A stretch of DNA of 61,666 nt from an uncultured Clostridia bacterium. Lineage in GTDB: Bacteria > Bacillota > Clostridia > Christensenellales > CAG-314. The translations under genes were made by a program, and so were the position numbers. How positions within the stretch are numbered: position 1 is the stretch's first letter; every line of letters starts with the position of its first letter. The stretch lies in the NCBI GenBank assembly GCA_947623225.1, contig CANQGO010000010.1, positions 1 to 61,666 of the forward strand, given 5' to 3'. The notes under the pieces are model-generated. The model was not told the origin of the DNA. It worked only from the letters and a program-made list of their open reading frames with translations, and did no database searches. Of this stretch, positions 55,517 through 61,666 are shown piece after piece.

Positions 55517-57864
55517 AAAAGAAGATCCTTATATTTATCTCGTTGTCTTTTGCGTACTTTGGCGTGAGTGCGGGTATTATTCAGGTGGTCGATATTTTCA
55601 TAAATCGTCTCACGGGACAAGAAACGGCAAGAGCCATATTCATAGTCGAGATATGCGTACTCGCGCTGGGATATATACTGTATCTGGTGATCAGTATGAT
55701 TAAGGGTAGGTCTATATTCGCAATAATAGCGCAAGCGCGTAAGAATAAAAACAATCTGCACAATGTGCCGTATTACGAAAGCCATTATTACAACAAGCGG
55801 ACGATTTCGCATGTGGCTCGTTCACTTTTGTCTCATAGGGTGACGACCTTGCGTGGCTGCGGCGGCATTGGCAAAACACGCACGATAGTAGAGTCCTCTC
55901 GAAGGGTCAATGACAATTGGGATTGCGTGTTTTTCTTTGAGTGCGAGAGCGCGGATTCTTACGACGAATTGGTATCTATATTTACTTTGCAACTGGGCGA
56001 ATTTTTGCATGTCAAAGGAGAAAACCTAAACGAGTATTTTCTTTATTTAAAAAAATTGCATTCCGCTCTTTTTATTTTTGATAACTGCGAGCAGGCGGTG
56101 ACGGCCTTCAAGGATCTGGCGACATTGATCTTGCAAAACACGGACAATATATCCCTTGCCTTCACCAGCAGGGTAAGTATCGGTCTTGAGCAGGAGCATG
56201 TGATAGATATGCCCGCGCTTGCAGTAGACTCTTTGTTCTCCGGCGGTTGCAGACTTTTTATTAAAACAGCCGGCGTCAAACCCAACAAGAGCAATTCCAA
56301 ACTTATATTGGAGATTTGTCAGCGACTGGAAGGGCTGCCGCTGGCTTTGACAATAGTCGCGAACCGTGTGAAAGTGATGGGTATAGAGACCGTGCATGGC
56401 AACCTCGATGGGATCATCGGTAGCGCAAACGGCGAGTTGAACGGCAGACACGAAACATTGTACAATTGTCTTATGTGGAGCTACGACCTACTCAATGTTG
56501 ACGAAAAGCGGCTGTTGCAGATCATGGCTCTATATCAATCGTTGATCCCTGTCGCTTCCATATGTCAAGTGATTGAGTCGGCAGATATCTCTGCCGATTA
56601 TCTGGAAGTCATATGTAACAGAGGATTTGCATATACGGAAGAAAACAACAAAACCATGTATTACCGCCTGCCGGCGATGGTGCGCGGATTTTTGAAATCT
56701 GTAAACGAAGAGTTTGACGCGGATAGATATATGGAGTTGATATGCGCGTGGTATGCAGAGAATATGTCCCTGTCCGAGAGAAGAATATTTTCGACTGACG
56801 CTCACCTATATTTGTCTGTGATCGACAATGAGTATCCGAATATCATCAGCGTTCTTGATTTTTGTCTGAAACACAGGCTGGACGAATTACTTATCAAGTT
56901 CACCCATCTGTATTGGTATTGTTTTCTTCGCGGCAGATGGATGGATTTCAAAGAAATATTCAACAGACCTTCTCAGGGTATATCTGAGCAGTATGTAGGA
57001 CAATTGTACTTGGCAAACGGCGCACTTGAATGGTCACGCTCCGATCTCGGGAAAGCAGAAGAACATTTGCAACAGGCGATAGAGTGTTTCAATCAAAGCG
57101 ACAATGTCTGGGGTAAGGGACAGGCGTTGCACTTGTTGGGACATGTGTACCACCAGATGGGTAGGATAGACGACGCGGACGAGGTGTTCGCTGCTGCGTA
57201 TACCATTTTGCATACAATAGATCCCGAATATTGGGACGCGTTGTTGCTGAACGATTTGGCGGAGATCAAACTTGATACGCTCGAATTGCCCGACGCCATA
57301 GATCTTCTGAATACCGCCAAGATAAAAAGTCAAAAAACGCGCGAAGAACATTCTCTTGGCAACTCATTGATGCACTTGGGCACGGCTTATACGCTGGAAC
57401 ACAAATTTGCGAAAGCCAAGAGTTGCTATACTAAGGCGTTAAAGGTATTCGGATCTATCAACTATTTGCGCGGTATAGGCTCTTGTCGCAGAGGCTTGGG
57501 CGAACTGTATATGGCTTGGGGAAAAACCTCACGAGCGGGACGCGCTCTTGTCGACGCCATCACGATACAGACGCAGATCGTTCACAGAATAGGATTGGTG
57601 CGCACTATCGAATCGACGGCGAAGTACCTAATGAAGAAGAACGATCCGGAGAATTCCTTTGTACTGTGTGAGTTTTGCAGGACTTTCCGTATAGATGAGC
57701 ACATGGACGTTGTCGGATACCAAAAGAGCGAGATGGACGACCTGTATAAGCGATTGTGCGAGCGACTGCCCGACAAAATTACGAACGAGCTGAAGTCTAT
57801 ATGGGCGAAAATGGACTTGTTACAAGCGAGCGACAAAGCAAAAACCTTGCTGATAGGAGCGTGA
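55513..57864 (+). CDS. Membrane-anchored STAND (NB-ARC-like) NTPase with TPR repeats
   Basis: The 783-residue product starts at TTG (GGAGGG 5 nt upstream). Two hydrophobic helices lie at ~3-30 and ~38-63. The NTPase has Walker A GGIGKT (117-122), Walker B-like 'LFIFDN' near 187, 'LAFTSR' as sensor and GLPLAL near 275, the hallmark of NB-ARC/AP-ATPases. A winged-helix-like part follows, then TPR-type repeats (~490-720) such as 'LANGALEWSRSDLGKAEEHLQQAI'. STAND proteins are switch-like sensors found in regulation, antiphage defence and cell death. No effector domain is visible, so the action may lie in the neighbouring sulfur-carrier genes. Confidence 0.87.
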   Translation: MKKKILIFISLSFAYFGVSAGIIQVVDIFINRLTGQETARAIFIVEICVLALGYILYLVISMIKGRSIFAIIAQARKNKNNLHNVPYYESHYYNKRTISHVARSLLSHRVTTLRGCGGIGKTRTIVESSRRVNDNWDCVFFFECESADSYDELVSIFTLQLGEFLHVKGENLNEYFLYLKKLHSALFIFDNCEQAVTAFKDLATLILQNTDNISLAFTSRVSIGLEQEHVIDMPALAVDSLFSGGCRLFIKTAGVKPNKSNSKLILEICQRLEGLPLALTIVANRVKVMGIETVHGNLDGIIGSANGELNGRHETLYNCLMWSYDLLNVDEKRLLQIMALYQSLIPVASICQVIESADISADYLEVICNRGFAYTEENNKTMYYRLPAMVRGFLKSVNEEFDADRYMELICAWYAENMSLSERRIFSTDAHLYLSVIDNEYPNIISVLDFCLKHRLDELLIKFTHLYWYCFLRGRWMDFKEIFNRPSQGISEQYVGQLYLANGALEWSRSDLGKAEEHLQQAIECFNQSDNVWGKGQALHLLGHVYHQMGRIDDADEVFAAAYTILHTIDPEYWDALLLNDLAEIKLDTLELPDAIDLLNTAKIKSQKTREEHSLGNSLMHLGTAYTLEHKFAKAKSCYTKALKVFGSINYLRGIGSCRRGLGELYMAWGKTSRAGRALVDAITIQTQIVHRIGLVRTIESTAKYLMKKNDPENSFVLCEFCRTFRIDEHMDVVGYQKSEMDDLYKRLCERLPDKITNELKSIWAKMDLLQASDKAKTLLIGA

Positions 57865-57868
57865 CGAT

Positions 57869-58876
57869 ATGAAATTGATCGGTGTTGATGAATTGTCCGA
57901 CAAAAGCAGACAATATTTCATAATAGACACGAGAAGACAGCAGGAATATGAGACCGGTCACATTGTCGGCGCACGCGTCCTGCCCGTAGACTATTGGCTG
58001 AAAGAGGGCGATGAGTACGGCAGTACGCGAGGCACGAAGATGGTCTTCGAGAAAGACTTTATCTCGTTACTTTATAAGATGGGCGTGAGCGACGCGACGG
58101 AGATCGTAGTCTATGACGACAATCACGGGCGCGGCTCGGCAAGGTTCTGGATCGTGGCGCAGCAATACGGTATAGAAAACGTCGGTATTTTGGATGGCGG
58201 TTGGCACAATTATGTGAGCAATGGTTTGCCTGTAGAGCGCGGCGTTTGCAAATATCAACCTTCCGGATATCCCTCTCAAATCAGAACACGAGAGTATATC
58301 ATCTCATTGTCGGATCTGTTGACGCAGTATCCGTTGCTGAAAATCATCGACGCCAGAAGCGACGAGGAGTGGAGCGGTAAGGATCTGCACGGCAATCCGC
58401 GAGGGGGTCACTTGCCGGGGGCTATACATCTGAATTGGGAAGAATTGATTTCGCATGACACAGCGCATACATTTGTCGACAGAGAGGAGATCGTGTCCAA
58501 AGCGTCCGCGCTGGGCCTGAAGCGAGACGATGCCATCGTGGTGTATTGCCAGGCAGGCGTCAGGGCGGCATTCGTGGCGGTCGCTTTGATCTATGCGGGG
58601 TTTGAGAACGTCAAGGTCTACGACGGATCAATGTGCGAGTGGTCACGAGATCCTTCATTACAATTGGAGAAAGAAATCATGAAAATATTAATCAATGATC
58701 AGGAAGTGGAGTTCGCAGAGCCTATGACTGTGTCTCAAGCGGTCAGGGATTTCGTCGTCACCGGCGAAGAGATCATCATGCACAACGGTAAGTACTTGTC
58801 CCGAGAAAATTGCGATAAGTGTATCATAGCGGATGGGGACAAGATAGATATAATTAAATTTTTGGCAGGCGGTTGA
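57869..58876 (+). CDS. Double rhodanese fused to a ThiS-like sulfur carrier
   Basis: The 335-residue product has two rhodanese domains. The first (1-~125) lacks the Cys ('VVYDDNHGRGSARF'); the second (~140-262) has the catalytic Cys227 in VVYCQAGVRAA. Residues 271-335 form a ThiS/ubiquitin-like domain, 'MKILINDQEVEFAEPMTV', ending in Gly-Gly, the end that an E1 adenylates and a rhodanese can load with sulfur. GGAG precedes the start. Met271 itself has GGAG 9 nt upstream and could start a free 65-residue carrier. The ThiF-like gene follows by overlap. ThiG and ThiH are absent, so the sulfur goes somewhere other than the standard thiazole route (inference). Confidence 0.9.
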   Translation: MKLIGVDELSDKSRQYFIIDTRRQQEYETGHIVGARVLPVDYWLKEGDEYGSTRGTKMVFEKDFISLLYKMGVSDATEIVVYDDNHGRGSARFWIVAQQYGIENVGILDGGWHNYVSNGLPVERGVCKYQPSGYPSQIRTREYIISLSDLLTQYPLLKIIDARSDEEWSGKDLHGNPRGGHLPGAIHLNWEELISHDTAHTFVDREEIVSKASALGLKRDDAIVVYCQAGVRAAFVAVALIYAGFENVKVYDGSMCEWSRDPSLQLEKEIMKILINDQEVEFAEPMTVSQAVRDFVVTGEEIIMHNGKYLSRENCDKCIIADGDKIDIIKFLAGG

Positions 58877-59466
58877 TGATTTTGAACGGTCGAACAATAG
58901 AAAATATAAATAAGGGTGATATCAGAATAGTCATAGTCGGTTGCGGCGGATTGGGCTCAAATGTGGCTATGAATTTGGTCCGCGCAGGGATCTTGTCAAT
59001 GGAATTGATAGACTTCGACGTGGTAAGCGAATCGAATCTGGACCGCCAGTTCTATTTTCGGGATCAAGTCGGTCGACCGAAGGTGACCGCGCTGAAGGCA
59101 AACCTGTGTAGGATAGATCCTCACGCAGACATTCAATGTCTGAACGTGCGAATATCCGATGACAATATCGCCGATATACTATCATCTGCGGATGTCGTTT
59201 TTGAATGTGTGGACGATCAGTCTGTAAAGGAGCTTGTCACAAGATACGCGCTTGTGGCAGACAAGTTGGTCATCGCGGCATCCGGTATCGGTGAGACCAA
59301 TATGAAATACCCCGCCAAAGTGCGCAAGATATCCGACAAGTTCTATGTGGTGGGCGACTTCGCGACGGATATAAGGACCGGAGCCACGCCCATGTCGGCA
59401 AAGGTCGCCATAGTCGCCGCCCAACAGGCGGATATATTGTTGGACATTTTGAAATATCATACTTGA
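58876..59466 (+). CDS. ThiF/MoeB-type E1-like adenylyltransferase
   Basis: The 196-residue product has the ATP-binding GCGGLG (22-27) in 'IVIVGCGGLGSNVAMNLVRAG', 'IDFDVVSESNLDRQFYF' with the adenylation Arg, 'GRPKVTALK' and the metal Asp in 'ECVDDQ'. The zinc CxxC pairs of larger MoeB/ThiF proteins are missing, as in the short clostridial ThiF. It should adenylate the Gly-Gly end of the ThiS-like domain encoded just upstream. ATG at 58876 overlaps the upstream stop (TGATG); TTG at 58873 is an alternative start. It is the last gene of the operon. Confidence 0.9.
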   Translation: MILNGRTIENINKGDIRIVIVGCGGLGSNVAMNLVRAGILSMELIDFDVVSESNLDRQFYFRDQVGRPKVTALKANLCRIDPHADIQCLNVRISDDNIADILSSADVVFECVDDQSVKELVTRYALVADKLVIAASGIGETNMKYPAKVRKISDKFYVVGDFATDIRTGATPMSAKVAIVAAQQADILLDILKYHT

Positions 59467-59500
59467 CGCCCCGCCAACGTTTTAATGGTTATTGAGCGAT

Positions 59501-59548
59501 CGCAAGTGCGCCGGTCGCGGTTTGTGCTCGGAGATTTTTGCACTTGCG
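59501..59548 (+). terminator. Long-loop hairpin after the operon
   Basis: CGCAAGTGC (59501-59509) and GCACTTGCG (59540-59548), then a T-rich stretch GAAGTTTTGTGTTTT. It may be a terminator or a small RNA end. Confidence 0.5.
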
Positions 59549-59578
59549 GAAGTTTTGTGTTTTATGGGCGAAAAATCC

Positions 59579-59607
59579 TTGACAAATACCGTGAAGTGCG
59601 TTATTAT
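59579..59607 (+). promoter_or_regulatory. Promoter of the initiator tRNA
   Basis: TTGACA, 17 bp, TATTAT. Confidence 0.75.
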
Positions 59608-59655
59608 ATACAAGCATTCAACCGAGGGCGTCCGCTCTCGTGCGAATAGTTATAT

Positions 59656-59733
59656 CGCGGGGTAGAGCAGTTCGGTAGCTCATCGGGCTCATAACCCGAA
59701 GGTCGTGTGGTTCAAATCCCGCCCCCGCAACCA
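59656..59733 (+). tRNA. Initiator tRNA-fMet (CAT)
   Basis: CGCGGGG acceptor stem with the C1/A72 mismatch, anticodon stem TCGGG-CTCATAA-CCCGA with three G-C pairs, and encoded CCA, all initiator features. The gene is 78 nt, one more than usual: the T-stem 5' strand reads GTGTGG against CCCGC, so one T must bulge. The identity is clear; the bulge is odd. Confidence 0.93.
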
Positions 59734-59740
59734 TTTGTAG

Positions 59741-59773
59741 TCTCAACTGAACCGCTTGTCGGTTCGGTTGAGA
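59741..59773 (+). terminator. Terminator after tRNA-fMet
   Basis: TCTCAACTGAACCG / CGGTTCGGTTGAGA stem with a T-rich tail. Confidence 0.8.
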
Positions 59774-59866
59774 TTTCATTTTACCCAAATTTGCTTGTTT
59801 TTTATCATTTTTTGCCCTATATTCCGTATTTTTTGCCTTTCTTCGTCCCGTTTTAGCACATTCCTC

Positions 59867-59992
59867 GTAAAGGTCAATGGTCGAAAAATTTTTACTTTTT
59901 AATTATGTCTGACATAGAATGTGCCACATATTTTTACTAATTTTACATTGTGTTGCCGTAAAAATTTTTCTTTTTTTTCCATTGACCTTTAC
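59867..59992. mobile_element. 126-bp inverted-repeat element, MITE-like
   Basis: Ends are GTAAAGGTCAATGG and its exact complement CCATTGACCTTTAC. Just inside, AAAAATTTTTAC and GTAAAAATTTTT continue the symmetry, and the centre holds TATGTC-T-GACATA. There is no ORF. No clear target duplication is seen. It abuts the open frame of a recombinase remnant, so it may have inserted there. The stretch 59774-59866 is AT-rich and otherwise empty. Confidence 0.65.
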
Positions 59993-60814
59993 ACGATGAG
60001 ATATATGAAAATATCTATCCCGCAATAATCTCCAAGGAGGTATTTGAAAAGGCAAAAATAAAATTAGACCTGAATAAATACGGAAAACATAAACCGGAAA
60101 TTGTTTATTTACTCAAAAACAAACTTGTATGCGGTTATTGCGGAAAGCCTGTAAACTCGGATAGCGGAACATCAAAAAGCGGAAAGATTGTCCGGTATTA
60201 TAAGTGTACCAATAGGCGAAAACGCACCTGTGAACTTGCCCCAATACGCAAGGAGCTGATAGAAAATCTTGTAATAGATACAACGACAAACGCATTATGC
60301 AAAGGACAGAATCTTGAAGACTTGGCAAGACAAATAATTGCAGAGAACAAAAAGAGAATAGAAGATATGTCGATACTAAATTTGTTACTGAAACAGAAAG
60401 AGTCGGTTCAGCGTTCCATAGATAATATTCTGAAAGCGATAGAACGGGGAATTGTTACTGATTCCACAAAAGAGCGACTGGAACTGTTGGACAGACAAAA
60501 ATCCGAATTGGAAACCAAGATAATGACAGAGCGGGCGAGAGGACAATTGCAAATACAAGAGGTCGACATTGTTAAATTCTTGAAGACAGCACAGAAAAAA
60601 AGATCCCTTGCCTATGATAACCTTGCTTGTGAAGAAAGTTGTACTATACAACGACAAGGTGGAAATTTATTACAACTACACAGACAGTAAAAGACCTGAT
60701 GATGAACATCGGGTCTTTTCTTTTTACTCAACTACGGTTATGACAGAAACCGATTCGCATAAATATGGCGAAGATACAACCGTCAAGGAATATAAGATAG
60801 AAGCTTATATTTGA
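59986..60814 (+). pseudogene. Large serine recombinase remnant (C-terminal part, frameshifted)
   Basis: The frame open from 59986 encodes the end of the recombinase domain ('IYENIYPAIISKEVFEKAK') and the zinc-ribbon ('LVCGYCGKPVNSDSGTSKSG', 'YYKCTNRRKRTC'), then a coiled-coil region to 60690. The catalytic N-terminal resolvase domain is absent. Near 60595 an A-run changes the frame: the normal C-terminus 'VKKVVLYNDKVEIYYNY' continues in another frame to 60814. It is therefore both truncated and frameshifted and comes from a phage or integrative element. Confidence 0.88.
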
Positions 60815-60865
60815 CAAAAACGGCACCCGACTTCACACTTTTAGGGTGTTCAGTTGGGTACCGTT

Positions 60866-60962
60866 TGGCGGAAGAGATGGGATTCGTCTCGGCGGAGCCG
60901 AGTAAGTGGAGTGAGCAAAGCGAACGGAACGCTACATTATTTCGAATTCCCATCTCTGGAGA
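60866..60962 (+). repeat. Palindromic repeat carrying a tRNA-Ser 3'-end copy, unit 1
   Basis: The first 21 bp (60866-60886) equal the 3' end of the tRNA-Ser gene at 61174-61194. Then GAGTAAGTGGAG and GGAACGCTACATTA match the repeats at 1-77 and 191-267 (opposite orientation). The end, ATTCCCATCTCTGG, is nearly complementary to the start, so the unit folds back on itself. Confidence 0.7.
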
Positions 60963-60990
60963 GTAAAGGCAACAAACATAAGACAAAAAT

Positions 60991-61081
60991 AGATGGGATT
61001 CGTCCCGAGTGCAACGAGGGTAAATGGAGAGGCGCGAAGCGTCTCGGAGTGCTACATTATTTCGCACTACCATCTCTGGAG
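60991..61081 (+). repeat. Palindromic repeat, unit 2
   Basis: Starts with AGATGGGATTCG, the same tRNA-Ser segment in shorter form, and ends GCTACATTATTTCG...CCATCTCTGGAG as unit 1 does. No coding potential is supported in 60815-61173. Confidence 0.65.
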
Positions 61082-61109
61082 CGAAAAGCAGGCGATGCCA
61101 AAGAAGTGC

Positions 61110-61142
61110 AAAAAAAAGGGCAACGCGAAGCGTGTCCCTTTT
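61110..61142 (-). terminator. Terminator after tRNA-Ser
   Basis: On the minus strand AAAAGGGACACGC/GCGTTGCCCTTTT folds as a stem (imperfect) and ends in eight T. It resembles the hairpin at 108-134. Confidence 0.75.
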
Positions 61143-61173
61143 GTTTGCGCGACTCGGTGCGAGCCTGCGCCAA

Positions 61174-61266
61174 TGGCGGAAGAGATGGGATTCGAACCCA
61201 TGTGCCACCTATCGGTGACAACCGCATTTCGAGTGCGGGCCGTTACAACCACTTCGATACTCTTCC
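61174..61266 (-). tRNA. tRNA-Ser (CGA)
   Basis: Minus strand: acceptor GGAAGAG/CTCTTCC, anticodon loop ACTCGAA with CGA, a long variable arm as in class II tRNAs, T-loop TTCGAAT and encoded GCCA end. Its last 21 bp are duplicated at 60866-60886. Confidence 0.95.
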
Positions 61267-61345
61267 ATATCATCGGCGTAATTATCGTACACCAACTCGG
61301 CGCAATTGTCAAGTGGGCGCATACATTTTGTTGCAGCGGGTACGC

Positions 61346-61374
61346 TTGCCCCGCCGCGGCGAATGTGTTACAAT
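61346..61374 (+). promoter_or_regulatory. Promoter for a leaderless mRNA (metallopeptidase)
   Basis: TTGCCC, 17 bp, TACAAT; 6 nt from the -10 box to the ATG at 61381. Confidence 0.55.
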
Positions 61375-61380
61375 GTATAT

Positions 61381-61666
61381 ATGACCAAGACCATACGTAT
61401 AGGCGATCGGCGCGTACAGTACACGCTGGAGCGCAAGTCCGTTAAGAATATGAATATGCGAGTCCGTCCCGACGGCACGATATATATATCCGCCAACGCT
61501 TCCGTCACGGTGGAGCAGGCGGAGGCGTTCATGCTCAAGCACGCCGAGTTCATCCTGCACGCCATCGACCGCACGAATAGCCGCACGCGCCCGAGCGCGC
61601 TCACCGCGAAGTGCGTGGAGGGTGAGACGGTGACGCTCTTCGGCAGACAACTCACCCTACATATAG
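61381..61666 (+). CDS. YgjP-like (M48/DUF45) metallopeptidase, partial
   Basis: The window ends after 95 codons. The N-terminus 'IRIGDRRVQYTLERKSVKNMNMRVRPDGTIYISA', 'VEQAEAFMLKHAEFILHAI' and 'GETVTLFGRQLTLHI' fit the YgjP/DUF45 family, zinc peptidases related to the WLM/SprT group; the HExxH motif would be beyond the window. No ribosome site is seen, and the -10 box is next to the ATG. Confidence 0.8.
   Translation, partial: MTKTIRIGDRRVQYTLERKSVKNMNMRVRPDGTIYISANASVTVEQAEAFMLKHAEFILHAIDRTNSRTRPSALTAKCVEGETVTLFGRQLTLHI

Noticed and set aside
60854..61445. Several ORFs of 64-176 codons over the 60.9-61.4 kb repeats
   Set aside because: They run through palindromic repeats and the tRNA-Ser gene in multiple frames and have no recognisable content.

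Overview
The window looks like chromosome from an anaerobic Gram-positive of the class Clostridia, possibly an uncultured gut lineage near Christensenellales. That placement is inference. It rests on lipoprotein signals ending in A/S-C, strong AGGAGG ribosome sites, a split transketolase, three DegV proteins, a yybP-ykoY riboswitch and the absence of outer-membrane genes. It holds about 54 protein genes, two tRNA genes, and several leader RNAs and repeats.

Layout. 1-372: two identical 77-bp palindromic repeats and terminators. 0.37-7.8 kb: three surface lipoproteins, one ending in a thioredoxin-like domain. 7.9-9.3 kb: an AraC regulator facing two tiny ORFs. 9.4-15.6 kb: a YhaO/YhaN-like nuclease-ATPase pair, split transketolase and glycerol kinase. 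15.6-20.4 kb: phosphoesterase, two DegV proteins, a membrane-anchored XRE regulator, a DUF975 membrane protein and a Nudix hydrolase. 20.4-25.2 kb: pyruvate kinase, pseudouridine-5'-phosphate glycosidase with a radical SAM activase, a HAD phosphatase and an ArsR regulator. 25.2-32.7 kb: recF facing gyrB-gyrA-argS. 32.7-39.5 kb: a divergent cell-wall amidase, a third DegV, a GH13 enzyme, a queuosine-precursor transporter with a candidate riboswitch leader, an SDR, and a MORN-like membrane protein. 39.6-42.5 kb: metNIQ behind a Met/Cys leader-peptide attenuator. 42.8-50.3 kb: a DUF1385-PrmC fusion, prfA, a P-loop protein, a DUF4097 lipoprotein, CvpA, and a Mn riboswitch driving a CaCA exchanger and MntP, then an HD-domain protein.

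From 50.5 kb the window becomes accessory. First comes an AlwI-type restriction system with two methyltransferases. Next is a tightly overlapped operon: rpiA, a phosphoribosyltransferase-like protein, a membrane STAND-TPR NTPase, a double-rhodanese fused to a ThiS-like protein ending in Gly-Gly, and a ThiF-like E1. After it lie an initiator tRNA, a 126-bp inverted-repeat element, a broken large serine recombinase, repeats carrying pieces of a tRNA-Ser 3' end, the tRNA-Ser itself and the start of a YgjP-like metallopeptidase.

The strongest candidates for something new are the rpiA-to-ThiF operon (sulfur-carrier chemistry joined to a STAND sensor and ribose-phosphate enzymes, next to a restriction system) and the metNIQ leader, which encodes a peptide with an MVMCMC run and mutually exclusive RNA helices. 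A third, genome-wide feature is a set of promoters whose -10 box lies 6-8 nt before the start codon, implying leaderless mRNAs.
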